Shown: positions 1 through 8,524, numbered from the stretch's first letter. The stretch: 60,234 nucleotides of DNA from Halobacteriales archaeon QH_7_66_36 (GCA_003021175.1 PXQV01000011.1:161524-221757), one strand, 5' to 3'. Numbers and translations: made by a program. Notes: generated by a model not told the origin, from the letters alone.

Positions 1-965
1 TCGAGGGTCACCTCGCTCTTGGCCGTGAACTCGGCTGACGCGGCCGCGTCGGGGTGGAAGCCGCGCGTGAGGTTGCGAACCGCGTAGACGACCGACCGCG
101 GAGCCGGCTGATTCAGATAGTTCACGTCGACCGAGGCGGTCTGGTTGCTCTGCGCGGCGGCCGTCGACGCGTACGGCTCTTGGGCGAGCAGATACCGGTT
201 CGCGTTCGTGACGATCAGCATCTCGGGATCGAGTTCGAGAATCACCTCGTCGTTCACCTGCGGATACGCCAGCGTGTAGTTCGCCTCGCTCACGACGTTC
301 TGACCGCCGCTGGCGGTTATCATCGCCGAGATGAACGTATTCGTGTTCGCGACGTAGCCGCCGCCGAGCGGATACATGACTCGCGGCTCTTCGGCGTCGG
401 CAGTCGCCTGCCGGGCGGTCTCGACGTTCGCGTTCATCCACGCGTTCGTCCTGGCGGCCCCCTCGCAGTTGCCGGTCAATCGGCCGATTGTCGTCGTCTT
501 GGCGGCCACGTCGTCGATGTCCTCCGCGAGCTCGAACTGATAGACGGTGAGTCCAGCGTCACGCAGCGCGCTCACCGTGTCGGCCTCCGTGGTGTTGGGC
601 GCGAGCACGAGATCCGGATCCGTGCCGATGACCTTCTCGACGCTCACACTGACGCCGCCGGCCGCGGAGATGTTGGTCCGCGACTCGGTGCCGTCCAGAT
701 AGGCGGCGAACGCCGTCCGGCCGACGACCTGTGACTTGCCGCCAATTTCCCACATCGTCTGTGCCGCAGAGGGATTGAGCGTCGTCACGCGCTCGGGCGT
801 CTCCTCGATACTGACCTCGGTTCCGCTCGCGTCCGTGATCGTGACGGGGAACGAGCAGTCCGCCTGTGTCGTCGCTGCAGTCCCCGACGCGCCGGCGACA
901 CTCGCGGGAGCGAGCGCCGCGGCGACGACGAGAAGCGCACAGACGACGGCGAATCTACGCAGCAT
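1..965 (-). CDS. btuF: Vitamin B12 ABC transporter substrate-binding protein, 3' end outside the window
   Basis: This reads leftward from ATG at 965 and is still open at base 1, so about 321 residues are visible. Residues 1-26 form a secretion signal (LRR then a hydrophobic stretch ending ASVAGA). The rest matches the BtuF/TroA solute-binding fold: a region near residue 60 with ERVTTLNPSAAQTMWEIG, then DPDLVLAPN, and a later lobe containing GGGYVANTNTF. It would capture cobalamin outside the cell and pass it to BtuCD, encoded divergently. Haloarchaeal homologues usually end in a Thr/Pro-rich linker and a PGF-CTERM anchor processed by ArtA (family knowledge); that part is not in the window. 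A TATA-like element 25 nt upstream predicts a leaderless mRNA. A corrinoid versus haem or siderophore ligand is inferred from the neighbours. Confidence 0.85.
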   Translation of the reverse strand, partial: MLRRFAVVCALLVVAAALAPASVAGASGTAATTQADCSFPVTITDASGTEVSIEETPERVTTLNPSAAQTMWEIGGKSQVVGRTAFAAYLDGTESRTNISAAGGVSVSVEKVIGTDPDLVLAPNTTEADTVSALRDAGLTVYQFELAEDIDDVAAKTTTIGRLTGNCEGAARTNAWMNANVETARQATADAEEPRVMYPLGGGYVANTNTFISAMITASGGQNVVSEANYTLAYPQVNDEVILELDPEMLIVTNANRYLLAQEPYASTAAAQSNQTASVDVNYLNQPAPRSVVYAVRNLTRGFHPDAAASAEFTAKSEVTL

Positions 966-987
966 CGTCTCGACCGGCGATGGGAGT

Positions 988-998
988 CAATAAATATG
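988..998. promoter_or_regulatory. Shared TATA element for divergent btuF and btuC
   Basis: The 60 bp between the btuF ATG (965) and the likely btuC GTG (1025) contain one AT-rich block, AATAAATATG. It lies about 25 nt upstream of btuF on the minus strand and about 28 nt upstream of the btuC GTG on the plus strand, the normal archaeal TATA distance for leaderless transcripts in both directions. One TBP site may therefore serve both genes. This is read from spacing and has not been tested. Confidence 0.55.
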
Positions 999-1024
999 TG
1001 GCTAACTACACCCGGTTTGTACTC

Positions 1025-2110
1025 GTGGAGCCGAACGGACGTGCGACAGCGTACTCGCTGGGCCTGATAGCGCTGCTCGGCGTAGTCACGACTGTCGCGA
1101 CGGCTGTCGGCCCGGTCGGAGTCACGCCCGCGACCGTGCTGAAGGTGTTGGCAAACGGTATCGCCGTTCCGACCGGGATGACGGTCGCGCGAACCGGCGG
1201 CGCGGTGTTGCAGCTCCCCGCGCTCACCGTCGAGTGGGCACCGGTGTTCGCGTTCCCGGTCGAGCAGACCCACGCGGCGATCGTGATGACGGTGCGGCTA
1301 CCGCGGATCGCACTCGGCGCGACGGTCGGCTTCGCCCTCGCGGCCGCGGGCGTGGTGATGCAGGGGTTCTTCCGGAATCCGATGGCCGACCCGTCGATCA
1401 TCGGCGTCTCGTCCGGAGCGGCCGTCGGCGCGGTGGGCGCGCTCGTCGTCGGCGTCCCGCTTCTCGGGCTCAGGACCGCGGCGTTCGTCGGCGCGCTCGT
1501 GACTGCCGGCGTCGTCTACGCCATCGCGACGGAGGGCGGCCGCACGCCGGTCGCGACGCTGTTGCTCGCCGGCGTCGCGGTCCAGACGCTGCTCGGCGCG
1601 GTCACCTCGTATCTGCTGCTCCGGAGCGGCGACTCCATGCGCCGCGTCGTCTACTGGCTGATGGGCCATCTCGACGCGTCCACGCTCGACGAAGCAGCCG
1701 TGACGGGGGCGCTCGGTCTCGCGCTCGTCGGCGTGATGTATCTGTACGCCGAGGACCTGAACGCGATGTTGCTCGGCGAGACGGACGCGCGGGCGGTCGG
1801 CATCGAGGTGGAGCGGACGAAACGGATCCTCCTCGCCGCGGCGAGCATCGTCACCGGAGCGGCAGTCGCCGTCGCGGGCGTCATCGGCTTCGTCGGCCTG
1901 ATCGTTCCACACGCGGTGCGACTGCTGGTCGGTCCCGACCACCGCGTGCTGCTGCCCACGAGTGCGCTCGCCGGCGCGTCGTTCCTCGTCGCGGCCGACA
2001 CCGTGGCGCGGGCCGGGCCCGTCGAACTGCCGGTCGGCATCGTCACCGCGGCGCTCGGAGCCCCGTTCTTCCTGTATCTCCTCCGCCGGCGAGAGGTGAG
2101 CGAGCTGTGA
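1025..2110 (+). CDS. btuC: Vitamin B12 ABC transporter permease
   Basis: A FecCD/BtuC-type permease with about ten membrane helices. It would form the channel through which BtuF-bound corrinoid enters the cytoplasm. The family signatures are visible: [47 protein letters not shown], and the C-terminal [20 protein letters not shown] loop that contacts the ATPase. The frame is open upstream to 866 with an ATG at 980, but that ATG lies before the only TATA block; GTG at 1025 gives 361 residues, close to family length, and a leaderless start. The stop codon overlaps the btuD start (GTGA), so the two are translationally coupled. Confidence 0.88.
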   Translation: MEPNGRATAYSLGLIALLGVVTTVATAVGPVGVTPATVLKVLANGIAVPTGMTVARTGGAVLQLPALTVEWAPVFAFPVEQTHAAIVMTVRLPRIALGATVGFALAAAGVVMQGFFRNPMADPSIIGVSSGAAVGAVGALVVGVPLLGLRTAAFVGALVTAGVVYAIATEGGRTPVATLLLAGVAVQTLLGAVTSYLLLRSGDSMRRVVYWLMGHLDASTLDEAAVTGALGLALVGVMYLYAEDLNAMLLGETDARAVGIEVERTKRILLAAASIVTGAAVAVAGVIGFVGLIVPHAVRLLVGPDHRVLLPTSALAGASFLVAADTVARAGPVELPVGIVTAALGAPFFLYLLRRREVSEL

Positions 2111-2886
2111 TCGCTGTCGAGGACATCACGGTCGAACGCGGTGACGTTCGCGTCCTCTCGGACGTGTCGCTGACCGTCGAGGCGGGCGAGTTCCTCGCGC
2201 TCGTCGGGCCGAACGGCGCGGGGAAGTCGACCCTGCTGAACACCGTCGGCGGCATCCTCTCGCCGGCCGCCGGCCGAGTGGTCGCCGCCGGACGCGAGAT
2301 CGAGGCGCTGTCGGCTCGTGAGACGGCACGGTTGGTCGCGTCCGTGCCACAGGAGACGTCGTTCGGGTTCGACTTTACCGTGCGCGAGGTGGTCGAGATG
2401 GGACGGACGCCGTACCGGGCGCGACTGCGCCGCCGTCCCGACCCGGAAGGACGTGACCAGATCGACCGCGCGCTGGCGCGAACCGAGACCGACGAACTGG
2501 CCGACCGGTCGGTGACGACGCTCTCGGGCGGCGAGAAGCAGCGCGTCCTGCTGGCCCGGGCGCTCGCACAGGACGCGCCATATCTCCTGTTGGACGAACC
2601 GACGGCGAGTCTCGACATCAACCATCAGGTGCGAACGCTCGGCCTCGTCGCCGACCTCGACGAGACGGTGGTCGCGGCGATTCACGACCTGAACCTCGCG
2701 GCACGCTTCTGTGATCGGATCGCGCTGCTCGCGGACGGGAGACTCCGGGCAGTCGGCCCGCCAGCGGACGTGCTGACGGCAGAGCGACTGGAACAGGCGT
2801 TCGGCACGCCGGTGACCGTCGGAGAGCATCCAGTGACCGGAACCCCGGTCGTGACTGCATTTCGCCAGCGGGGCCAAAAAATATAG
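2107..2886 (+). CDS. btuD: Vitamin B12 ABC transporter ATP-binding protein
   Basis: A 259-residue ATPase of the FecE/BtuD group that powers corrinoid import with BtuC. The Walker A motif GPNGAGKST is near residue 36, the Q-loop VPQET near 80, the signature LSGGEKQR near 139, Walker [12 protein letters not shown] near 160 and the H-loop AIHDLN near 192. The GTG start at 2107 overlaps the btuC stop. The C-terminal tail ([16 protein letters not shown]) is typical of haloarchaeal BtuD. Specificity is inferred from the operon and could also be haem or siderophore. The last 10 bp contain a TATA-like run that may serve the next gene. Confidence 0.88.
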   Translation: MIAVEDITVERGDVRVLSDVSLTVEAGEFLALVGPNGAGKSTLLNTVGGILSPAAGRVVAAGREIEALSARETARLVASVPQETSFGFDFTVREVVEMGRTPYRARLRRRPDPEGRDQIDRALARTETDELADRSVTTLSGGEKQRVLLARALAQDAPYLLLDEPTASLDINHQVRTLGLVADLDETVVAAIHDLNLAARFCDRIALLADGRLRAVGPPADVLTAERLEQAFGTPVTVGEHPVTGTPVVTAFRQRGQKI

Positions 2887-2911
2887 GCGGAGGGGCTGTC
2901 GTCGTCTGCGT

Positions 2912-3555
2912 ATTGTAAACAAGGTCGCACTCGGGGTCCTGTTGGCGGTCGCCGGCGGGGCCATCGCGGCCGGCACGTACATCGGGTTCCAGTACGTCGG
3001 GTCGGCGGACCGGTCGATCGGATCGACCGCTGCTGGCCCGACTGCGACGGCAACGCCGACTCCCACGGCCACCCCGACTGCGACGCCGATGTCGTCTCAG
3101 TCGGTCGACCGCGCTGCCGTCGAAGCCGCGGTGGTCGACCGGATCAACGCGGAGCGGCGCAGCCGCGGGCAGAGCGAGCTCTACCGGTCGACACTCTCCC
3201 CGAGATGACGCGGTTCCACAGCGAGAACACGGCAACACAGGGGTATCCGAGCCACGCGGCGGGCGGCTACAACACCGGAGACCGCTACGAGCGGTTCGAC
3301 CTCGCCGACCGCTGTCGGTTCCCCGACGACACCGGAACCGGCACCCGCGGAGACGAAGCCATCGAGGTGTACGGGCGCGTGACCGTCGGCTCGGACGGCA
3401 CGACGGCCGACGAGCTGGCCGCTACCATCGTCTCCGAGTGGTTCGACGACAGCGAGAGCGAAACCATCCTGACCCACGAGAACGCCGGCCAACTCGGCGT
3501 CGGCACCGTCGTCACCGACGAGGGCCGCGTCTACGTCACCGTCGACCTCTGTTAG
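2912..3555 (+). pseudogene. Secreted CAP-domain protein, frameshifted and without a normal start
   Basis: Two overlapping frames together make one protein. Part 1 (from 2912) reads as a hydrophobic signal or anchor, a Thr/Pro linker rich in TPTPTATPT, then VDRINAERRSRGQSELYRS, the first helix of a CAP/SCP domain. Part 2 (3205-3555) continues with MTRFHSENTATQGYPSHA and GYNTGDRYERF, the core of the same domain, ending TVDLC. One base is missing in the CCCC run at 3198-3201; adding a C restores a single frame. The expected start position holds ATT (2912) followed by VNKVALG, about 27 nt after a TATA-like AAATATA (2878-2885), as if ATG had been lost. The alternative TTG at 2942 lies inside the hydrophobic segment. 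CAP proteins are extracellular; their function in archaea is unknown. A sequencing error at the C run remains possible. Confidence 0.7.
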
Positions 3556-3642
3556 CGCCGCCGGGGTCGGGCTTTGACCCATGTTAACAGCACTCACGAA
3601 TTTGAGATGTATGGAGATGCATGTACGTACAGAAGTCCACGT

Positions 3643-3906
3643 ATGAGCGCCGACCGTCTCCGCCCCTCCGACGGACGCATCCTGCGGTATCTCGACGAGC
3701 ACGCGCCGGAGTACGTGCCGCCCATCGCGACACGGCTCGGACTTCCGCTCGGTCACGCGACCGGCCGCGTGGAGTCGCTCGTCGAGCGCGGCTACCTCGC
3801 GGCGGTGACAAAGGAGTGTATCTACGGGATTACGGAGGCCGGCGAGCGGGCGCTCGCGGAGACACGGCAGGACGCAGGCACCGCCGTGGGCGTCACCGGG
3901 GATTAG
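3643..3906 (+). CDS. Winged-helix DNA-binding protein, phage PhiH1-repressor-like
   Basis: An 87-residue single-domain regulator. RLRPSDGRILRYLDEH, then IATRLGLPLGHATGRVESLVERGYL, gives helix-turn-helix plus recognition helix, and YGITEAGERAL is the wing and last helix. This pattern is typical of small haloarchaeal winged-helix proteins related to the PhiH1 repressor. The frame is open upstream to 3574, but ATG at 3643 is the start that matches the family N-terminus; the upstream part is AT-rich promoter-like DNA. It converges with the zinc-ribbon gene on the other strand with a 4-bp overlap. Its target is unknown. Confidence 0.75.
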   Translation: MSADRLRPSDGRILRYLDEHAPEYVPPIATRLGLPLGHATGRVESLVERGYLAAVTKECIYGITEAGERALAETRQDAGTAVGVTGD

Positions 3907-4061
3907 CTTCCGCGCGTGGACCGAGCCTCACGAACCTCCGCGCCGTCTCGAAGCTTGTCCTCACAGTTCGGACAGACCCGAACCGCGTCCATGCCGTTCG
4001 GCGCGAACACGCGGACGTAGGCGTCGGTGACGAAAGCGTCACAGTTGCGACACTGTGGCAT
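3903..4061 (-). CDS. Small zinc-ribbon protein (DUF7563-like)
   Basis: A 52-residue protein starting MPQCRNCDAFVT, with a second Cys pair at VCPNCEDKL. The two CxxC knuckles separated by about 26 residues form a rubredoxin-like zinc ribbon, and the tail is charged (RDGAEVREARS). Similar tiny proteins are widespread in haloarchaea and carry a DUF7563 name as I recall. ATG at 4061 was preferred over an upstream in-frame start at 4085 because the family begins MP.C..C. Function unknown; RNA, DNA or protein binding is only a guess. Confidence 0.7.
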   Translation of the reverse strand: MPQCRNCDAFVTDAYVRVFAPNGMDAVRVCPNCEDKLRDGAEVREARSTRGS

Positions 4062-4175
4062 ACTCACACGGCTATGTGGAGCCACTTGTAGCTTCTCCCC
4101 AGTTGGCCCGTATCAGTGGTGGTTTCGTCTCCGATAGGCCGGCTGTTCGGTAGAGATGCTGGTCAACTGCTATGA

Positions 4176-4239
4176 CTGTTTCAGATATTGGCATTCATGA
4201 GCGCCGAGCTGGTCGGTGTCGCGCCCCCTATCTGAACAG
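4176..4239. repeat. Short non-coding segment with inverted ends
   Basis: The left end reads CTGTTTCAGATA (4176-4187) and the right end TATCTGAACAG (4229-4239), whose reverse complement is CTGTTCAGATA, a match apart from one extra T. The 64-bp unit lies in the gene-free stretch between the zinc-ribbon gene and tRNA-Thr (4062-4314). Its ends resemble the GTGTTCAGAT end of the larger element at 42331. It may be a small relic of the same kind of element or a chance stem-loop. I see no gene in the rest of this stretch. Confidence 0.4.
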
Positions 4240-4314
4240 GTGGTATTGTTCTTTCAGGGGACGAAATGAGGAGCAGTTGAGAGCCGCCGCTCGTAGTTCG
4301 AGCCTCAAACGAAG

Positions 4315-4387
4315 AGCCGGAGGGGGGATTTGAACCCCCGGCCTATTCCTTACGAAGGAATCGCTCTGCCAGCTGAGCTACTCCGGC
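4315..4387 (-). tRNA. tRNA-Thr (anticodon CGU)
   Basis: The 73-nt gene folds as a cloverleaf. The acceptor stem is GCCGGAG paired with CTCCGGC, the D-arm reads TAGCTCAGCTGGCAGAGC, and the anticodon arm ATTCC-TTCGTAA-GGAAT places CGT at positions 34-36, reading ACG. The T-arm is CGGGGGTTCAAATCCCCC. The discriminator is U, as is usual for archaeal tRNA-Thr. No intron is seen and CCA is not encoded. Confidence 0.95.
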
Positions 4388-4484
4388 ACGGCTACCGTAT
4401 CGTGGTGGAGAGTCGAGTATAAGGGTTGCGAAGCGGAGCGGGCGCGGGCATGACACCGACGACGGCCGCCCGCCGACGGCTCGC

Positions 4485-5516
4485 TCACGCCCGCTCTAAC
4501 CGCACGTCGAGTCGGACGTTCAGTTCGTGGGGAGCGTACGAGCGAACCACCTGTTCGGTGTCGATGGTCACGTCGTACGCGTCGCCGGCCGCACGCCGGA
4601 CTGCTCGCTTTCCGGGACCGAACGGGTCGTCGTCGGGCTGGATGTCGTAGTAGTGGAGCAGGCACGCCTCGCCCGCGAGACGGACGGCGGTGTCGAGGAA
4701 CGCGTCGGCGGAGTGGGGGAGATTCATCAGCACGCGGTCGGCCCACCCCTCGTAGTCGGCGGCGACCTCGCGCACGCCGTCGGAGGCTGACGCGTCCGAC
4801 GAGCCCGGGACGACGTCTCTGACGTCGCCCTCGACTGCCGTGACGCGGTCGGCGACGCCGTTGCGGCGGGCGTTCTCGCGGAGATACTCGACGGCGGCGG
4901 GGTTCAGGTCACAGCCGACACACTCCGCGCCGCGTTTCGCCATCGGCACGACGAACGGCCCCACGCCGGCGAACATGTCGAACACCCGCTCGTCGGCCGT
5001 GACCCGTTCGACGACGCGGTGGCGTTCGGTCGCGAGCCGCGGAGAGAAGAACACCTCCGCGATGTCGAGGCGGAAGTCGGTGCCGTACTCGGTGTGGACC
5101 GTCTCGGTGTCGTCGCCGGCGAGCACGTCCCAGTCGCGCACGCGGTAGTCGCCCTGCACCTTCGAGGCGCGGTTCACCACCGTGTCGACAGGGAGGTCGG
5201 AGGCCATCACGGCGTCGGCGATGCGGCGCGCGCGGTCGGCGCTGTCCTCGTCGAGGATGGCGATGCGGCCGAGGCGCTCGACGCTCGGCTCGAAGCCGAG
5301 GATGTCGGCGGGCAGGGTCTGCGTCTCGCGTCGGGGTGCGTCGAAGTCGACGACATCGTACTCGTCGGACACGGCGTCCGGGTCCGCGACCGGGACGTAG
5401 AGCCACCCGCCCTCGACCGTGATGTCGTACGCGTCGTCGAGGAGGTCACGCGCCGCGAGCGCCTGTCTGGTCGTCTCGCCCGCGTCCGGGCGGACGCGAA
5501 CGCACGGGACGGTCAT
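4485..5516 (-). CDS. trm5: tRNA (guanine-37-N1)-methyltransferase Trm5
   Basis: A 343-residue class I methyltransferase that makes m1G37 next to the anticodon and so prevents frameshifting. The N-terminal D1-like region (PCVRVRPDAGETTRQAL) is followed by a D2 linker with VVNRASKVQGDYRVRDW, then EYGTDFRLDIAEVFFSPRLATER. The SAM-binding core has DMFAGVGPFVVPMAKRG near residue 195, GCDLNPAAVEYLRENARRN, and the catalytic motif NLPHSADAFLD near 265. The C-terminus carries the expected DVTIDTEQVVRSYAPHELNVRLDV. It is divergent from dph5. Confidence 0.92.
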   Translation of the reverse strand: MTVPCVRVRPDAGETTRQALAARDLLDDAYDITVEGGWLYVPVADPDAVSDEYDVVDFDAPRRETQTLPADILGFEPSVERLGRIAILDEDSADRARRIADAVMASDLPVDTVVNRASKVQGDYRVRDWDVLAGDDTETVHTEYGTDFRLDIAEVFFSPRLATERHRVVERVTADERVFDMFAGVGPFVVPMAKRGAECVGCDLNPAAVEYLRENARRNGVADRVTAVEGDVRDVVPGSSDASASDGVREVAADYEGWADRVLMNLPHSADAFLDTAVRLAGEACLLHYYDIQPDDDPFGPGKRAVRRAAGDAYDVTIDTEQVVRSYAPHELNVRLDVRLERA

Positions 5517-5623
5517 CGTCGGCCATGGGCGACCGCGAGCGGTAAGCGTGACGGAACGCCCCGCCGCGAAGGGAGCCGCCCACCGAACACCGCGCTTATT
5601 CCCCTCCGTCGCCAGCCTCGGGT

Positions 5624-6397
5624 ATGCTTTCGTTCGTCGGACTCGGCCTGTGGGACGAGCGCTCCGTCACGGTCGAGGGGCGAGAGATCCTCCGGAACGC
5701 AGACCGCGTCTTCGCGGAGTTCTACACCTCGCGGCTGATGGGGACGGACGCGGCGTCGCTCGCCGCCCACCACGGCGTCGAGATCGAGGTGCGTGACCGC
5801 GCCGGCGTCGAGCAGAACCCCGATCCGGTACTCGCCGCCGCCGAAGACGGACACGCCGTCTTCCTCACCGCCGGCGACACGATGATATCGACGACGCACG
5901 TCGACCTCCGCCTGCGCGCCCACGAGCGCGACATCGACACTCGCGTGGTCCACGGCACGACCGCGTCGGCCGCGGCGGCGTCGCTCACCGGCCTCCAGAA
6001 CTACCGGTTTGGCAAGGCGACAACGCTCCCATTCCCGTACGCTCACGGCGGCGAGGGCGTCCCCGCGTCCGTCTCTGACGCCATCGATACCAACCGCGAC
6101 CGCGGCCTCCACACGCTCGTGTATCTCGACATCAAGCAGACGCGAGCGGAGTACATGCGCGCCGACATGGCCGCCGGCCTGCTGGTCGACGGCTACGAGG
6201 ACGCGCTCGGCGTCGCAGTGTGTCGGGCCGGCTCTCCCGATCCCCGCGTCGAGGCCGACCGACTGAGCGCGCTCGCGGAGGGGTCGTTCGGCGACCCGCT
6301 CCACCTGCTGGTGATTCCGGGCGACCTCCATCACGTCGAGGCAGACGCCCTTCGGACGCTGGCGGGCGCGCCCGACGACATCACGGAGCCGCGCTGA
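5624..6397 (+). CDS. dph5: Diphthine synthase
   Basis: A 257-residue SAM-dependent methyltransferase (DphB/Dph5) that methylates the modified histidine of elongation factor 2 during diphthamide formation. The tetrapyrrole-methylase fold is clear: MLSFVGLGLWDERSVT at the N-terminus, AEFYTSRLMG, the GDTMISTTHVDLRLRA loop near residue 85, and the family block GLQNYRFGKATTLPFP near 120. YLDIKQTRAEYM and the C-terminal LLVIPGDLHHVEADAL complete it. Its TGA is directly followed by the stop of the convergent artA gene. Other diphthamide genes are not in the window. Confidence 0.93.
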   Translation: MLSFVGLGLWDERSVTVEGREILRNADRVFAEFYTSRLMGTDAASLAAHHGVEIEVRDRAGVEQNPDPVLAAAEDGHAVFLTAGDTMISTTHVDLRLRAHERDIDTRVVHGTTASAAAASLTGLQNYRFGKATTLPFPYAHGGEGVPASVSDAIDTNRDRGLHTLVYLDIKQTRAEYMRADMAAGLLVDGYEDALGVAVCRAGSPDPRVEADRLSALAEGSFGDPLHLLVIPGDLHHVEADALRTLAGAPDDITEPR

Positions 6398-7327
6398 TCA
6401 GTCGCCGGTCCGCTCGCCGCCGTCCGCGCGGACGCCGCCGCGACCGGGCGGATCGCCGAATCTGAGGTCGTACTCGTCGCCGGTGAGGAGATACAGCACG
6501 TCGTTGACCACCGTCTCCAGCTCCGGAAGCAATCGGAGGACGGCGAGCATGATAGCGACGAGCGCGACGACCGACGCCGACTGGCTGATCACCTTGTCGG
6601 CGATGAGAAACGAGACGAGCTCCGGCTCGGTCTTGCCGAACGCACCCATCACCTGCGGGACGAACACCTGGAACCACTGTCCGCCGAACGCCGCCGCGAT
6701 GAACACGTTGCGGACGAGGTTCAACACCCAGATGACGGGAAGCGAGACGGCGAGCGCCTTCACCTTCCGGTCGAGAGAGGCACGCACGGCGACGACGAGG
6801 CCGGCGAAGATCGCCATGCTCCCGAGACCGGTGCAGGCGAGCAGTATCTCCGTCGCCCGGGCCGTCTCGGTGCCGCCGTTGAACAGTAGAACGCTGCGGA
6901 CGCCCGCCTCGTTTTCCGCGAGCGCCGGTTCGTACCCCAGCAGTTCGATGCCCCACTTCGACTGCTTCGCGACGATCTCGACCAGCGGCTCAGAGAGCGC
7001 CGACACCGTCGACGCGGGGAGATAGATCGCGCCCATCACCGCGACGGCACGCGAGAGCACGAACAGCGAGTCGCGGCCGTGATACAGGCGATACCCCGTG
7101 TAGAGACACGCCGGCACGGCGACCGCCGCGAGGGTGGCCTCGATGAAACTCGACTGCGCGTACCAGAAGTGCGGGACGAGCGTGCCCCAGAAGACGCCGA
7201 ACACGGCCCACGCGGCCGCGGTCGTCAGCCGTCCGACGCGCCGGTAGCGTCGCTCCGCGAGCACCCCCGTCAGGAATGCGCCGACCGAGAGCCACGCCAG
7301 CACGGTCGTCAGCAGCGATGTCGCCAT
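6398..7327 (-). CDS. artA: Archaeosortase A
   Basis: A 309-residue polytopic membrane protein of the exosortase/archaeosortase family. It cleaves PGF-CTERM tripartite tails and links the proteins to archaeal lipid. Seven or eight hydrophobic segments are seen. The nucleophile lies in ILLACTGLGS (Cys165), and Arg206 in VLNLVRNVFI is 41 residues later, the same spacing as Cys173 to Arg214 in Haloferax volcanii ArtA. The third catalytic residue there (Arg253) corresponds to position 245, which is Lys here (LIADKVISQS). The tail after the last helix is hydrophilic. Probable substrates in the window are the S-layer glycoprotein and perhaps BtuF. It converges with dph5 with no gap. Confidence 0.93.
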   Translation of the reverse strand: MATSLLTTVLAWLSVGAFLTGVLAERRYRRVGRLTTAAAWAVFGVFWGTLVPHFWYAQSSFIEATLAAVAVPACLYTGYRLYHGRDSLFVLSRAVAVMGAIYLPASTVSALSEPLVEIVAKQSKWGIELLGYEPALAENEAGVRSVLLFNGGTETARATEILLACTGLGSMAIFAGLVVAVRASLDRKVKALAVSLPVIWVLNLVRNVFIAAAFGGQWFQVFVPQVMGAFGKTEPELVSFLIADKVISQSASVVALVAIMLAVLRLLPELETVVNDVLYLLTGDEYDLRFGDPPGRGGVRADGGERTGD

Positions 7328-7372
7328 CTTACCTGACGTGCGTCCGTGAGGGATAAATCTCTGCTGGTAGGC

Positions 7373-8383
7373 TCACGAACTCGGCGTCGCGACCTGCGCC
7401 CACCACACGGTGTCCGCGCGGTGGCGACGGTTGTACGCCTCCCATCCCTCCCCGAGTAGACCCGTGAGCCGTAGGTCGTCGTACAGCGTGCTGTGGGTGT
7501 AGTCGAGAAACGTCGCCGGAACGACGAGACCGTCCTCCCCGGCCAACACGCTCGCGACCACGGTGAACACGTGCCGGTGACGGTCGTCGATGACGACGCC
7601 GGCCATCACCGGCGGTGACTGCTCGCCGGCAGGTGCCGCGTGCAGCGCCTCCGCGGCGCGAGCCGCGAAGTCGGTGCAGAACATCCCGACGCCACCGTCG
7701 CGCAGCGACGCGAAGCTCGTGTCGTCTCGGAAGCCGGCACGCAGGTCGACAGCATTGAACGCGACGTTGAACTGCACCGCGCCGGCCACGTACCGCGGCA
7801 GGTCGTAGTGTGCGTGTTCACGGAAGCCGTCGACGAGTCCCCTCGCGACCGCCTCCGGGTCGGCGGGGTCGGCGTCAGTCACCGAACGCACCGCGTCGGT
7901 CGGAGCCGGTCGATGGCCGCGAAGCAGTTCGACGGCCGACCGTTTCGGGTCGCCCGTGCGCACGCGCTCGAAGAATCCCTCGGGGTCGGAGAAGGCGAAC
8001 GTCACGGCCCCGCGGTGGAGCGCAGTCACCGTCGGGAGTCCCTCGGTCAACAGCCCGCCGAGCCCGTGCTGGTCGTCGAGTTCCCGGCGCTCCGAGGCGT
8101 CGAGGTCGGGGTAGTCGTGGTTCGCGAGCACGCTTCCGTCGGGACCGTCGAGCAGACGGAGGTTGTCGTCCCACAGGAGTACGCGAACGCCGTTGCGGTC
8201 GGTCACTCGCAGCCCGTCCGTCGCCGTCTCGGCGAACTTCCCGGCGAGGTCCTGCTTCCGCAGATTCGTGCCGAGCTGCTCGTAGCCGAGGAGGACGTTG
8301 TCGACGGCGACGCCGCTGCCGAGCGTGCCGAGCCCACCGAGTGCGCCCAACACCCGACGCCGACTCACCTTCTCGCCGTCCAT
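7373..8383 (-). CDS. Tat-exported protein with a transglutaminase-like catalytic triad (unnamed family)
   Basis: 336 residues with SRRRVLGALGGLG at positions 7-19, a twin-arginine signal followed by a short hydrophobic stretch. I do not recognise a named family. The C-terminal third has the order and spacing of a transglutaminase/papain-like core: Cys236 at a helix start (GVGMFCTDFAARAAEAL), His271 in DDRHRHVFTVV, and Asp294 in TFLDYTHSTLYDDL. Gaps of 35 and 23 residues fit that fold. The N-terminal part (residues 55-150) is a separate acidic domain. It lies between artA and the S-layer gene on the same strand, so a role at the cell surface (peptide cleavage, cross-linking or amide chemistry) is plausible but inferred. 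ATG at 8383 sets the Tat motif correctly. Confidence 0.65.
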   Translation of the reverse strand: MDGEKVSRRRVLGALGGLGTLGSGVAVDNVLLGYEQLGTNLRKQDLAGKFAETATDGLRVTDRNGVRVLLWDDNLRLLDGPDGSVLANHDYPDLDASERRELDDQHGLGGLLTEGLPTVTALHRGAVTFAFSDPEGFFERVRTGDPKRSAVELLRGHRPAPTDAVRSVTDADPADPEAVARGLVDGFREHAHYDLPRYVAGAVQFNVAFNAVDLRAGFRDDTSFASLRDGGVGMFCTDFAARAAEALHAAPAGEQSPPVMAGVVIDDRHRHVFTVVASVLAGEDGLVVPATFLDYTHSTLYDDLRLTGLLGEGWEAYNRRHRADTVWWAQVATPSS

Positions 8384-8524
8384 AGTATCGTGCGGTGCCC
8401 GAAGGGGCTAATACGTGTCGGCAGCGCGACCGCTCGGCGGCGAGCGTCGAAAGAAAGACCGCACCACATCGCATCCCGGGGATGACCGGCCCGGGAGCCG
8501 GCTATTGGGCGTCGGAGGGGGTCG

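Noticed and set aside
866-1024. Longer N-terminus for BtuC
   Set aside because: It would run into the divergent btuF coding region, precede the only TATA box and add residues not found in the family.
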